A DNA stretch of 64,000 bases from JAYZDK01 sp964604165 (GTDB taxonomy: Bacteria; Myxococcota_A; UBA796; CAJQPC01). Shown one piece after another: positions 24,707-34,392 of the stretch (position 1 is its first letter; each line of letters begins with the position of its first letter). The stretch lies in the NCBI GenBank assembly GCA_964604165.1, contig CAZRYF010000013.1, forward strand, positions 17,741 through 81,740, written 5' to 3'. The notes beneath the pieces were generated by a model. That model did not search any database. It saw only the letters and a list, made by a program, of their open reading frames with translations, and was not told the origin of the DNA. The position numbers were made by a program, and so were the translations under genes.

Positions 24707-27700
24707 ATGTTGGCGCCGTACCACCTGGCCATGTGGAAGTGCTTTTTGCGCTCCGTGGGAGCGAGCGCACTGGTTTGCCTTGTCTCTGGATGCAGCGGGG
24801 ACAACAAGGTGGGGCTGATCAACAACCCGCCGGAGGTGACCTTCACGTCTCCCTCGGAGATGGAGATTTTCCTGTTGACGGAGCCGATTCTCCTGATGGC
24901 CCAGGTGGAGGACCCGGAGACTCCCAATGACAGGTTGGATCTCTCTTGGGGGTTCAGCCCCGAGGGATCCGTCACCGGGGACAAGGAGATCGGAGAGGAG
25001 GAGGTCTCCATGTTCCTCCCGGATGGGCTGGAGGCGGGCACCTACACGGTGGGGCTGCTCGCCGTGGACCCAACGGGCGCCCGGGACAGCGACAGCGTGT
25101 CCTTTACCGTCAAGGAAAACGAAGCCCCTGTGGTGACTATCCTGGACCCTGTGGAGGGGGGGGAGTTTGCGGAGGGAGAGGCCATAGAGGTGGTTCTGAA
25201 CATCAGCGATCCGGACCAGCGAAACATCCATGAGCTGGAGTTGGGCTGGGGCGGCGTGGCAACGGGCAACCCGGATGCCCCGACGAATCCAAACTCGGAC
25301 GGGAGCGTGAGCTTTTATCTGCAGGGGCTCGGGGTCGGACAGTACGTGCTCTCCGTGGAGGTCACGGACAGCCTGGGGGCTGTGGACTCAGAGTCCAGCG
25401 TGTTCGACGTGGTCGACGGCGACCGGGATCGGGATGGCTTCAACGGGGCGGATCTGGGGGGGGACGATTGTGATGACCGGGACGAGAACATTCATCCGGA
25501 TGCAGACGAGGTCTGCGACGGGGTGGACAACAACTGCAACGGGGTGGTGGATGAGGACACCGCCGTGGACGCGCCTACCTGGTACGCGGATCTGGACATC
25601 GACACCTACGGCGACCCTCTCTCCATTGCCCGCGCGTGTGTTCAGCCCGCCGGGTACGTGGTGGACAATACGGACTGCAACGACTCGGACGCGAACGCAA
25701 ACCCGGGGGCCAACGAATACTGCGACGGCCACGACGACGACTGCGACGGCGTGGTGGATGAGGATGACGCCCTGGATGTCGTCCCCTGGTTCCAGGATGC
25801 GGACTTTGACAGCTATGGCGATTTGAACGTCTATGTGCTGGCGTGCACGGCTCCGGCTGGGCATGTGAGCGACTCCACGGACTGTGATGACACCGACGCT
25901 TTGACGTCTCCCGGCGCCAACGAATACTGCGACGGGGTGGACAACAACTGCGATGGTTCCACGGATGAGGCCACCGCACTGGATGCCACGATCTGGTACA
26001 TGGACGCGGATGCCGATGGGTACGGGGGCACCTCGTCCACGGTGGTCTCCTGCAGCGCCCCCAGCGGGTACATGGCCGACGCAAATGACTGCGATGACAG
26101 CAACGCCGCGATCTACCCCGCAGCCACAGAGATCTGTGATTCCGTGGACAACGACTGTGATGGTGCGGTGGATGAACCGGACGCCGTGGATGCCACCCAG
26201 TTCTATGCGGACACCGATGGCGACTCCTACGGCGACCTCTACAACCCGGCGAACGCCTGCTCCCTCCCGTCTGGGTACGCCGCCAACAGCCTTGACTGCG
26301 ATGATTCGGACGCCACCGTGCATCCCGGGGGAGTTGAGGTCCCGTACGACGGCCTGGACAATGACTGTGTGGACGGGGACGCCTGCGATCTGGACGGCGA
26401 TGGCCACGACGCCTCGATCTGCGGTGGCGGAGACTGCGATGACGCCGATCCGTCCCTGAATCCGTCTGTTGCAGAGATCTGCGACGGAGAGGACAACGAC
26501 TGCGATGGCCTGGTGCAGCCAGAAGAGGAAGACCACGACTCCGACGGGTTCGTGGAGTGCACCATCGTGGCCACCGGATGGGTGGGGGTGGTCACCTCTG
26601 GCTTCCCGTCCATGGGGGGAGAGGATTGTGACGACACGGATGGGACGGTCTTTCCCGGCACATCAGAGCGTTGCGACGGCATCGACAACGACTGCGATGG
26701 GGTGACGGACGAGTCCGACGCCGTGGACGTGTCCACCTGGTATGACGATGAAGACGGGGACACTTACGGCAACATCAACACCGCCGTGGACGCTTGTAGC
26801 GCCCCGTCCGGCATGGTGCTGGACGGAACCGACTGCGACGACGAGGAAGGGACGGTCTTTCCGGGCGCAACGGAGGTTCCCTATGACGGGATCGACAATG
26901 ATTGCCTGAACGGGGATGAATGTGATGTGGATGGGGACGGCTTTGATGCGAGCGATGGCCTCTGTGGCGGAACCGACTGCGACGATACCGATGCGACGAT
27001 CTTCGGGGGGGGCGTGGAGGTCTGTGACGGCATCGACAATGACTGCGACGGCCTTGCGGATGAGTCTGATGCCACCGATGCGGTGGATTGGTACGACGAC
27101 GACGATGGGGACGGCTTCGGCAACCCGGACACTGCCATGCGGGAGTGCAACGCCCCGAGCGGCATGATCGCCGATGGCACTGACTGCGACGATGAAGACC
27201 CCCTCGTTCATCCGAGCGCGGCGGAGATCTGCAATGGCGTTGACGACAACTGTGATGGTTCGGTCAGCTCTGCGGAAGGGGATGACGACGCCGATGGCTA
27301 TGTGGAGTGCACCTTGGTGTCTACTGGCTGGGCTGGCTCGTTTACGTTCGGTTTCTCTTCCATGGGTGGAGGGGACTGCGACGACACAAATACCGCGGTG
27401 CACCCGGGCGCCGCTGAGGTGTGCGACGGCCTGGACAACGACTGCAACGGAGCAGTGGACGGCAGCGGCGCCCAGGGCACGGCCAGCTGGTACGCGGACT
27501 CGGACGGGGATGGCTACGGCAACCCGAACAACGTGACAAACACCTGCAGCCAACCCACGGGTTTTGTCACCGTGCTCAACGGGGACGACTGCAACGATGT
27601 CAACGCGGCGGTGAACCCGGCCGCCAGCGAGGTCTGCGACGGGTATGACAACGACTGCGATGGGGATGTGGACGGGGCGGACTCCAACGTGACCGGGGCC

Positions 27701-30451
27701 AGTACCTGGTACACCGACAACGACGGCGACACCTATGGGTCGAACACAAGCGCACAGGTCGCCTGCACCCAACCATCCAACACCCTCTCCACGGGCGGCG
27801 ATTGCGACGACGCCAGTGCCGCCGTGAACCCGGCGGCCACGGAGGTTTGTGACGGGGTGGACAACGACTGCGACGGCACCACCGACGGTGCCTCGGCCAG
27901 CGATGTCGGCACCTGGTACACGGATGGAGATGGGGATGGCTTTGGAGCGGGAACCGGCACCACTACCTGCAACGCTCCCAGCGGCACTGTGGCGATCTCC
28001 GGGGACTGCGACGATGCGACCGCGGCCACCCACCCGGACGCCGTAGAGACCTGTGACTCCGTGGACAACGACTGTGACGGGACGGTCGACGAGGCCGACG
28101 CCTCCGACGCCAGCACCTGGTACGCCGATACCGATGGGGACAGCTACGGCGACGCGAACAGCTTGACGGTTGCCTGCACCCAGCCCTCGGGGACCGCCAC
28201 CAACTCGACCGACTGCGTGGACACGGACGCCACCGTGCGCCCGGGGGGCACCGAGGTCTGCGATGGCCAGGACAACGACTGCAGCGGCGCCCCCCTCTCC
28301 ACCGAGTATGACGACGACTCGGACGGGCACGTGGAGTGTTCCGTGGACGCCGGGGGCTGGGACGGCAGCTTCACCACCGGGTTCACCTCCATGGGGGGCA
28401 ACGACTGTGACGACAGCGAGAGCACGGTCTACCCCTCGGCCGCGGAGCTCTGTGACGGTCAGGACAACAACTGCGACGGAACCACTCCCTCCAACGAGGT
28501 GGATTCAGATGGGGACGGCTACGTGTCCTGCACCCTGGATGCAGGCGGCTGGGATGGGGGCCTCACCTCAGGGCACACCAGCATGCAGGGAGGGGACTGC
28601 AACGATGGCCAGTCGGCGCAGAACCCAGGCGCCACCGAGGTCTGTGATGCCATTGACAACGACTGCGATGGGGTGGTGGATGGCACCAACGCCGTAGACG
28701 CCAGCACCTGGTACACGGACAGCGATGGGGATGGCTACGGTGACACCACGAGCGGCGTGGTGAGCTGCAACACCTTTACCTCCCTCATCACTACAGGCGG
28801 TGACTGTGATGACACGAATTCCGCCATTCGTCCTGGGGCCAGTGAGGTCTGCGACGGGGTGGACAACGACTGCAACGGCACGGTGGATGGCACGGATGTG
28901 GTGGATGGCACCACCTACTACGCAGACCTGGACAGCGACGGCTATGGCGACCCCAGCACTTTTCAAGAAGGCTGCACGAACCCCCAGGGTTTTGTGACCG
29001 ACAACACGGACTGTGACGACACGGCCACGTTGATCAATCCGGGCGCCACGGAGATCTGCGGTGACTACAAGGACAACGACTGCGACAACACCTCCAACAC
29101 CTGCGGCTTGTACGGCACCCTCTCCGCCTCGACGCGAACAGCCCTGCTCAAGGGGGAGGGCGCCCAAGAGTACGCCGGGGCCGCCGTCTCTTCCGCGGGG
29201 GACATGAACGGGGACGGCAACGCCGACCTGCTCATCGGAGCCTATCGAAACAGCGACAACGGCCAGTACGCGGGGGCGGCCTACGTGGTGTACGGTGCGC
29301 CCAGCGGCGAGGTGGATCTCGCCAACGCACCGATTGAGGTCTATGGAGAGTCTGCCTACAGCAAGCTTGGGTACGCCGTGAGCGCGGCGGGGGATGTGAA
29401 CTACGACGGGTATGCTGACTTGTTGTTGGGGGCGAATGAAGACAGCGGCAGCTACTCCACCGCCGGGGCTGCCTACCTGATGCTCGGCCCCATCAGTGGG
29501 TCGACCGGGGCTGCCACGGGGACCAAGCTCTCGGGTGTTGCTGCCAGCAACGAGGCGGGAACCAGCGTGGTGGGTGGCGGCGACGTAAACAACGACAATT
29601 ACTCGGATGTGATTGTGGGAGCCCACGGGAATTCCAACAACCGGGGCCAAGTCTATCTCTGGTATGGACCCATCTCCAACAGCGCTTCTTTGGATGCAGG
29701 AGACGTGGTGATTTCCGGTGTGACCGCCAACGACCACGTGGGCTACGACATGGCGCTTGCCGGGGATACCAACGGGGATGGCTACTCAGATTTCATCGTC
29801 GGAGCCTATGGGGACGACGACGGCGGGAGCGGGGCAGGGGCGGCCTACCTCTTCCAGGGGCCTCTTTCGTCGGGTTCGATTCTGGTCAGTACAGCGGACG
29901 TAAAATATGTCGGAGAAGCCGCCGGCGATCATGCAGGCTGGTCTGTGGCCGGGGTGAACGACGTCAACGGGGATGGCAACGAGGATGTGGTGGTGGGGTC
30001 CTACGGGTATGACGACTCCGGCAATTCGTCGGCGGGCGCGGCCTACCTCATGAATTCCAACGGCCAGTCTGGAAGCGTAGATTTATCTGTGGCCGACGCC
30101 AGGTTCATCGGGGAAGGCAACAACCACCGCGCTGGCTACACAGTGGCCGGAATGGGGGACATGGAGGGGGACGGATGGGCAGACATCCTGGTGGCTTCTC
30201 CCTGGGCCGACAACAAGGCGGGCCGCGTCTACCTCATCTACGGCAACGTGTCGGGTAGCATGTCGCTGTCTCAGGCAGATGCGCAATTTCAGGGGGAAAC
30301 AAGCAAGGACTACCTCGGCCGCGCCATGGGCGGTGTGGGCGACACCAACGGCGACGGTTTCTACGACTTCGTGCTCGGGGCCCGCGGGGAAGACACCAAC
30401 GGCAGCGACTCAGGATCTGCCTACTTCTTTCTGGGGCAGTCCCGGCTGTAG
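24707..30451 (+). CDS. Giant surface lipoprotein with 19 MopE repeats and 7 FG-GAP repeats
   Basis: The protein has 1914 residues. A signal peptide ends in the lipobox 'CLVSGCSG', so it is probably lipidated. Residues of about 40-230 hold two Ig/cadherin-like segments ('PPEVTFTSPSEMEI', 'APVVTILDPVEGG'). Then come 19 tandem units of the MopE-type putative metal-binding motif (DCDDxD...HPGAxExCDGxDNDCDG), each about 50 residues with paired Cys and many Asp, likely Ca-binding and disulfide-stabilised. The C-terminal part has seven FG-GAP repeats (GDxNGDGxxDxxxGA), enough for a full beta-propeller. The start is ATG 24707, with GGAGG rather far upstream; ATG 24731 gives a tidier signal peptide. 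The likely role is surface adhesion or ion binding; no enzyme motif is seen. Confidence 0.93.
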   Translation: MLAPYHLAMWKCFLRSVGASALVCLVSGCSGDNKVGLINNPPEVTFTSPSEMEIFLLTEPILLMAQVEDPETPNDRLDLSWGFSPEGSVTGDKEIGEEEVSMFLPDGLEAGTYTVGLLAVDPTGARDSDSVSFTVKENEAPVVTILDPVEGGEFAEGEAIEVVLNISDPDQRNIHELELGWGGVATGNPDAPTNPNSDGSVSFYLQGLGVGQYVLSVEVTDSLGAVDSESSVFDVVDGDRDRDGFNGADLGGDDCDDRDENIHPDADEVCDGVDNNCNGVVDEDTAVDAPTWYADLDIDTYGDPLSIARACVQPAGYVVDNTDCNDSDANANPGANEYCDGHDDDCDGVVDEDDALDVVPWFQDADFDSYGDLNVYVLACTAPAGHVSDSTDCDDTDALTSPGANEYCDGVDNNCDGSTDEATALDATIWYMDADADGYGGTSSTVVSCSAPSGYMADANDCDDSNAAIYPAATEICDSVDNDCDGAVDEPDAVDATQFYADTDGDSYGDLYNPANACSLPSGYAANSLDCDDSDATVHPGGVEVPYDGLDNDCVDGDACDLDGDGHDASICGGGDCDDADPSLNPSVAEICDGEDNDCDGLVQPEEEDHDSDGFVECTIVATGWVGVVTSGFPSMGGEDCDDTDGTVFPGTSERCDGIDNDCDGVTDESDAVDVSTWYDDEDGDTYGNINTAVDACSAPSGMVLDGTDCDDEEGTVFPGATEVPYDGIDNDCLNGDECDVDGDGFDASDGLCGGTDCDDTDATIFGGGVEVCDGIDNDCDGLADESDATDAVDWYDDDDGDGFGNPDTAMRECNAPSGMIADGTDCDDEDPLVHPSAAEICNGVDDNCDGSVSSAEGDDDADGYVECTLVSTGWAGSFTFGFSSMGGGDCDDTNTAVHPGAAEVCDGLDNDCNGAVDGSGAQGTASWYADSDGDGYGNPNNVTNTCSQPTGFVTVLNGDDCNDVNAAVNPAASEVCDGYDNDCDGDVDGADSNVTGASTWYTDNDGDTYGSNTSAQVACTQPSNTLSTGGDCDDASAAVNPAATEVCDGVDNDCDGTTDGASASDVGTWYTDGDGDGFGAGTGTTTCNAPSGTVAISGDCDDATAATHPDAVETCDSVDNDCDGTVDEADASDASTWYADTDGDSYGDANSLTVACTQPSGTATNSTDCVDTDATVRPGGTEVCDGQDNDCSGAPLSTEYDDDSDGHVECSVDAGGWDGSFTTGFTSMGGNDCDDSESTVYPSAAELCDGQDNNCDGTTPSNEVDSDGDGYVSCTLDAGGWDGGLTSGHTSMQGGDCNDGQSAQNPGATEVCDAIDNDCDGVVDGTNAVDASTWYTDSDGDGYGDTTSGVVSCNTFTSLITTGGDCDDTNSAIRPGASEVCDGVDNDCNGTVDGTDVVDGTTYYADLDSDGYGDPSTFQEGCTNPQGFVTDNTDCDDTATLINPGATEICGDYKDNDCDNTSNTCGLYGTLSASTRTALLKGEGAQEYAGAAVSSAGDMNGDGNADLLIGAYRNSDNGQYAGAAYVVYGAPSGEVDLANAPIEVYGESAYSKLGYAVSAAGDVNYDGYADLLLGANEDSGSYSTAGAAYLMLGPISGSTGAATGTKLSGVAASNEAGTSVVGGGDVNNDNYSDVIVGAHGNSNNRGQVYLWYGPISNSASLDAGDVVISGVTANDHVGYDMALAGDTNGDGYSDFIVGAYGDDDGGSGAGAAYLFQGPLSSGSILVSTADVKYVGEAAGDHAGWSVAGVNDVNGDGNEDVVVGSYGYDDSGNSSAGAAYLMNSNGQSGSVDLSVADARFIGEGNNHRAGYTVAGMGDMEGDGWADILVASPWADNKAGRVYLIYGNVSGSMSLSQADAQFQGETSKDYLGRAMGGVGDTNGDGFYDFVLGARGEDTNGSDSGSAYFFLGQSRL
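25461..29106 (+). repeat. Nineteen tandem MopE-type repeat units within the lipoprotein gene
   Basis: Each unit of about 150-240 bases encodes DCDD-x6-P-x4-E-x-CDGxDNDCDG. Units 5 and 8 replace the CDG Cys by 'PYDG' and carry an inserted D-x-D-G-D loop. Unit 19 is divergent ('CGDYKDNDCDN'). Variation at codon level suggests old duplication. Confidence 0.85.
29178..30385 (+). repeat. Seven FG-GAP (integrin alpha-type) repeats within the lipoprotein gene
   Basis: The blades carry Ca-binding loops such as 'GDMNGDGNADLLIGA', 'GDVNYDGYADLLLGA', 'GDTNGDGYSDFIVGA' and 'GDTNGDGFYDFVLGA'. Spacing is about 60 residues. Seven units match a closed beta-propeller. Confidence 0.85.
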
Positions 30452-30454
30452 GGC

Positions 30455-31066
30455 CTACTGGCGAAGCTGGTAGGAAACCGAGCGGCTGAAGAGCACGGTG
30501 GGAGTGGCTTGCCCGTCCGCGAGGCGGGACATGCGGATCACCAGGTCTCCTGCAGTGGAGGACACTGGAACCAGCATTTTGACAAAGGCCAGGGTGGGGC
30601 CGGCCTGCGCCAGGGAGTCTGCGCTCACCCAGGAGCGACTGGCGGCCACCACGACGCCTCCCTGGAGGGCTTCTCCCACCAGCCAGAAGTCACCGCCGCT
30701 GAAGTCCGCCGGGGAGCGGGCCACGAGCACGGGAAGCTCGATCACCACCGCATCGCGCTCGGCAAAGACCACGGTGGCCTCGTAGTTGTCCCCCAGAGGG
30801 GCCTTTCCGGCCAGGCTGTAGGGAAGCCTTGGCGCAACTTTGGGGGCCTTGGGTCGGAGCTCGAAGTCCGCGAACTCCTCTTCCTCGTCATAGGCGGAGA
30901 AGTCGTCGGCGGAGGCGCCCTTCGTGGCTGCGATCCGCGCCGCGTTCTTCTCCCCTTCCACGAGAAAGTCGAATTCCTCCTCGTAATCGGAGTTTTCGGC
31001 GTCCTGCGCGAACCCGGACCCTGGGGCCACGAACGCGGTCAGGATGAGCACTGCGGGCCATCGCAT
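30455..31066 (-). CDS. Small secreted protein of unknown function
   Basis: The 203-residue protein starts at ATG 31066 (GGAG eight bases upstream), with signal peptide 'MRWPAVLILTAFVAPGSGFAQ' region ending at an A-Q-D cleavage-like site. The mature N-terminus is very acidic ('YEEEFDFLVEGE', 'YDEEEEFADFELRP'). The rest is a beta-rich domain of about 130 residues without a motif I recognise. It ends four bases from the giant lipoprotein stop, tail to tail, so the two are separately transcribed. The acidic region could bind cations or a basic partner. No function is assigned. Confidence 0.72.
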   Translation of the reverse strand: MRWPAVLILTAFVAPGSGFAQDAENSDYEEEFDFLVEGEKNAARIAATKGASADDFSAYDEEEEFADFELRPKAPKVAPRLPYSLAGKAPLGDNYEATVVFAERDAVVIELPVLVARSPADFSGGDFWLVGEALQGGVVVAASRSWVSADSLAQAGPTLAFVKMLVPVSSTAGDLVIRMSRLADGQATPTVLFSRSVSYQLRQ

Positions 31067-31139
31067 GAGCATCTCTCCAGAACACAAGAGTAGAGGCGGC
31101 GGACTTTAGCCGTCAATCTCTCAACTTCCAAGGGCACAT

Positions 31140-32513
31140 TTGCAACGAATTGTATTCCCTGCCTCCTGGTGCACAATAGGGGCCTTCAACCGAGGGCCAC
31201 AGACACTGGCGAATCCCTACCTGAATGTGTGGAGGGCGCAGCAGCGCCAGCGACGGGCACTGGAGCCTGTATGGACCCGTCTCGCCTTCCTGCTTCCCCT
31301 TGCGGCCCTGGCTGTGGCGGGGGCGCTGGTGGAGCCAGTTCTGTTTGCGGTGGACACCTGGGAAGCGGCCAGTGGCCTCTACCTACGCCTTGGGTGGCTC
31401 TGTTGTGCAGCCATGTCCCTTCGAACCTATTCGATTCTCGTGAGAAGCCCTGAGCGGGCAGTTTTGGATGCTCACCCGGTGGAGCCTCGGCTCTTGCTGA
31501 AGTACCTGGCGGTGCGAAGCGGCTGGGAAGGACTGCCATTTCTGGCTGGCTGCGTGGTGTTGACCTGGCCTGTGTGGGCGGCGGGGCACCCGGGCCTTGC
31601 CCGGGCGGGGGCACTCACCATCGCGACCGGTTGGGCGGCGGGGCTTTTTCTGGGCTTTCCGGTGCACCTTGGGAGTGTCTGGGTCGCCGAGAGCCCTCGT
31701 CTGGCCGGACTGCTGGAGGCGATTCGGGGAGACAATCCGCGCCTGCAGGCGGCTTTGATCTACGCGCCAGGTGCGGTCCTGGCCCTGGGAGGGACCGTGA
31801 CCTGGTTGGGGGCCCAGGGAGCGGCAGGCTGGGTACTGGGCGGGGCTGGGGGAGCTCTTCTGCTGGTCCCTGTGGCGTCCTTTGTTCTGGCCTGGGGCGT
31901 GACGCCGCTCCTGGCGCAAAAGTGGTACCTGCGCACCTCCTTGCTTCTGGCCGAGATCGATGCCCGGTACGCGGGGCTGGAAGACAGGGAGGAGGCGCGC
32001 TGGGTGTACCTGCAGTGGATGTTGCGGTGGATGCCGGTCGGAGCTCGGCCCACCATTTTGAGGGAGCTTCGTCAGGGCTGGCGGGACCACAGGGGATGGA
32101 TCACCGGGACTTGGGCCCTGGGGGGACTGGCAGCGCTCGGGGCTCTGGGAGAGCAGGGAACAGCGGATCGGGCCCTGGTCATGGCCAGTGCCGGTGCGGT
32201 GCTTGCGGGTGCGGTGGGGCTTCGATTGGAGATGGGCAACCCGGACTGGCTGGAGAGCTGGCTGGATGTGCCCCGTCGCAGGGTGCTCCTGGCCCGGGGT
32301 TGGGTCTTAGCCTGCTGGCTTCAGGCCCTGGTTTGGCCGCCTGTTCTGGCATTGGGGCTTGCGCAGGGCTGGGGGGTGGCCTGGACTGTGGGGACGGCTC
32401 TGGAGGCCCTGGTGGTTGTGCTGGCGGCCCTGGGCGCTGTATGTGGTACCACCGGGTGGGTGTCCTATGCACCCCTGGCCCTTGTGGTCTGGGCAGGGAT
32501 TGTCAGCGGATGA
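31140..32513 (+). CDS. ABC transporter permease-like integral membrane protein
   Basis: The protein has up to 457 residues and many hydrophobic helices (for example 'LAFLLPLAALAVAGALV', 'AGALTIATGWAAGLFLGF', 'VLGGAGGALLLVPVASFVLAW', 'ALEALVVVLAALGAV'). It resembles the permease subunits of ABC-2-type exporters, but I see no diagnostic motif. The permease call rests mainly on the ATP-binding subunit that follows with a four-base ATGA overlap. The start is uncertain: TTG 31140 has AAGGG upstream; a start further in, nearer 'NPYLNVWRAQQRQRRA', would still keep every helix. The substrate is unknown. Confidence 0.7.
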   Translation: MQRIVFPASWCTIGAFNRGPQTLANPYLNVWRAQQRQRRALEPVWTRLAFLLPLAALAVAGALVEPVLFAVDTWEAASGLYLRLGWLCCAAMSLRTYSILVRSPERAVLDAHPVEPRLLLKYLAVRSGWEGLPFLAGCVVLTWPVWAAGHPGLARAGALTIATGWAAGLFLGFPVHLGSVWVAESPRLAGLLEAIRGDNPRLQAALIYAPGAVLALGGTVTWLGAQGAAGWVLGGAGGALLLVPVASFVLAWGVTPLLAQKWYLRTSLLLAEIDARYAGLEDREEARWVYLQWMLRWMPVGARPTILRELRQGWRDHRGWITGTWALGGLAALGALGEQGTADRALVMASAGAVLAGAVGLRLEMGNPDWLESWLDVPRRRVLLARGWVLACWLQALVWPPVLALGLAQGWGVAWTVGTALEALVVVLAALGAVCGTTGWVSYAPLALVVWAGIVSG

Positions 32514-33223
32514 GCGCAATTGAGATCAACGGTCTGAAGAAGCGCTATGGCGGGGTGGAGGCTCTGCGGGGGGTGGACCTAAGGGTGGAGCCAGGGGAGC
32601 TTGTGGGACTGATTGGCCCCAACGGCGCTGGAAAGACCACGACGTTGCGGGTACTGACGGGGCAGCTTTTGCCGACCTCTGGAACGGTGCGCGTGGCAGG
32701 TGTGGACGTGGTGGAGAACCCGGGGGAGGCCCGAAAGATGCTGGGCGTTGTCCCGGAAGAACCCGCGCTATTTGCCTATCTAAGCTGTCGGGAGTTTCTG
32801 GAGTTTGTGGTGCAGGTTCGGGGGGTTGGCGATGTGGACCGGGCTGTGGAGGAGTCCGGTCTCGGGGCCGATGCGGACCGCCTGATTCGGGAGTATTCCC
32901 AGGGCATGCGTCGCAAGGCTGCCCTGGCCGCCGCCCTTGTAGCCGGGCCTCCGGTGCTTGTACTGGACGAGGCCCTCAATGGGTTGGACCCGCCTTCTGC
33001 AGCCCGGGTCAAGGAGACCCTGCGGGAACGGTGTGATGGAGGGGCGACGGTGTTGCTGTCGACCCACGTGTTGGAGACCGTGGAGCGAGTGGCGGATCGT
33101 GTGGTCATGCTGGCGGAGGGGCGGGTGGTGGCCGACCTCGGTGCGGCCGAATTTGCGGGCCGGGACCTGGAGCAGCTGTTCTTGGAGCACGTCTCCTCTC
33201 TGGGCAACTACAGGTCACAGTGA
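32510..33223 (+). CDS. ABC transporter ATP-binding protein
   Basis: The 237-residue nucleotide-binding subunit has Walker A 'GLIGPNGAGKTTTLR', Q-loop region 'LGVVPEEPALFAYLS' (Glu in place of the usual Gln), signature 'EYSQGMRRKAALAAAL' (YSQGM variant of LSGGQ), Walker B 'VLVLDEALNGLDP' and switch His in 'LLSTHVLETVE'. The sequence is of the ABC-2 exporter (CcmA/NatA) type. It overlaps the permease by four bases and the following SGNH gene by four bases (GTGA), suggesting a three-gene transport unit. Confidence 0.92.
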   Translation: MSAIEINGLKKRYGGVEALRGVDLRVEPGELVGLIGPNGAGKTTTLRVLTGQLLPTSGTVRVAGVDVVENPGEARKMLGVVPEEPALFAYLSCREFLEFVVQVRGVGDVDRAVEESGLGADADRLIREYSQGMRRKAALAAALVAGPPVLVLDEALNGLDPPSAARVKETLRERCDGGATVLLSTHVLETVERVADRVVMLAEGRVVADLGAAEFAGRDLEQLFLEHVSSLGNYRSQ

Positions 33224-34392
33224 ACTCTCGCCGCTGGAACCGCGCATGGAGTCGCCTTCGGCGGTGGGGTCGGCGCTGTGCTCTCGGGGTAGCCAGCTTT
33301 GGATTGGTGCTGCTTTTTCTGGAGGGCACGGTGCGGCTGGTCTGGTCGCAACCGTCCCGCCTGGAGGCGGCGCTGTCCTCGGGCGCCACGCAGATCACCG
33401 CCCATCCGACCCGCATCTGGGGCATGGCGCAGGGGGTGGTGGCCACGCGGGATGTGGTGGCTGCCATCGGTTCCAACGGGCTGCGCGTGGTGGAGGAGAC
33501 CGGAGCGCCTCTTCGGGCACTGACGCTGGGCGACTCCAGCATCTTCGGACATGGAGTTGCTGATGCAGACACCCTTCACATGCGCTTGCGGGAGTCCCTT
33601 GGGAAACGCGGAGTGTTGGTGGATGTCTTTTGCGGTGGAATCGCAGGGTACAGCTCGGAGCAGACCCGGGTTCTCCTGGAAGAGGAAGGCTGGAACCTGC
33701 GCCCGGATCTGCTCATTCTGGGGCAGCTCTGGAGTGACAACAGCTACGAGCGTTTTGTAGATCGAGAGTGGATGGACCTTCTCGCGGGACCCGGTGGCGT
33801 CTGGGCGGGCCCCTTGAGAGTCAGTCGCGCCCTCCAGTGGCTGCACCAGCGGGTCAACCCACCGCCCCCCACGGACGCAAGCGACATTCCCCGGGTGGGG
33901 TGGGTGAAGAAGCCGTATGAGACCGGCCGCCGGCGCGTGCCCCTGGCGGACTATGCTGCGAACCTGGATGCCATTCTCCTGCAAGCGGCCGCCCGGAACG
34001 TGGGCGTGATCGCCCTGCAGCCCGCAAACCGGGAGCGGCTGGGGAGGCCGTGGGGTTGGGGGTGGGATCCCTACTTCGACGCCATGGAGCGGGTGGCCCG
34101 CCGCAGGGGGGTCCCGGTGGTGGACGCGGTGGAGACCCTGGCCGGCCTGTCGGTCGATGCGGCTTTCTTGGACCGAATGCACCCGACGGGAGAGGCCAAT
34201 GGGCGCTATGCGGAGGCCTTGGCCGAGGCGCTGGTGGTCGCCGGCTGGCCGGAGAATCGCGGGGTGCCGGATGCCGGCCCTGCGCCCTTTGCCGTGCCCC
34301 TGGTGGACCCCTTTGCAGGGCAGAGGCCCCTGGTGAACGACCCGTCGGCCCCCCAGGGGGATGGCCCTCAGGAGCTACAACAAGGACAGTAG
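33220..34392 (+). CDS. Membrane-anchored SGNH/GDSL hydrolase
   Basis: The 390-residue protein starts at GTG 33220. A basic N-terminus and one hydrophobic helix ('CALGVASFGLVLLFLEG') anchor it, with the catalytic domain outside. The SGNH blocks are the nucleophile Ser in 'LTLGDSSIFGHG', Gly in 'GGIAGYSSEQT', Asn in 'LWSDNSYE' and the catalytic D-x-x-H in 'LDRMHPTGEAN'. Such enzymes remove acyl groups from lipids or glycans. Coupling to an ABC exporter suggests it modifies the exported molecule. A Pro/Gln-rich tail follows. The last 18 bases overlap the flagellin gene tail to tail. Confidence 0.85.
   Translation: MNSRRWNRAWSRLRRWGRRCALGVASFGLVLLFLEGTVRLVWSQPSRLEAALSSGATQITAHPTRIWGMAQGVVATRDVVAAIGSNGLRVVEETGAPLRALTLGDSSIFGHGVADADTLHMRLRESLGKRGVLVDVFCGGIAGYSSEQTRVLLEEEGWNLRPDLLILGQLWSDNSYERFVDREWMDLLAGPGGVWAGPLRVSRALQWLHQRVNPPPPTDASDIPRVGWVKKPYETGRRRVPLADYAANLDAILLQAAARNVGVIALQPANRERLGRPWGWGWDPYFDAMERVARRRGVPVVDAVETLAGLSVDAAFLDRMHPTGEANGRYAEALAEALVVAGWPENRGVPDAGPAPFAVPLVDPFAGQRPLVNDPSAPQGDGPQELQQGQ

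Noticed and set aside
25461..29106. CRISPR-like regular repeats.
   Set aside because: The periodicity is a coding repeat (MopE units) with variable DNA between units and no cas genes.
25388..29737. Three long open frames antisense to the giant lipoprotein (25388-26536, 26663-28330, 28568-29737).
   Set aside because: They mirror the periodic Asp/Cys codons of the MopE repeats and have low-complexity Val/Ile/Arg composition and no independent motif. Shadows of the repeat array.
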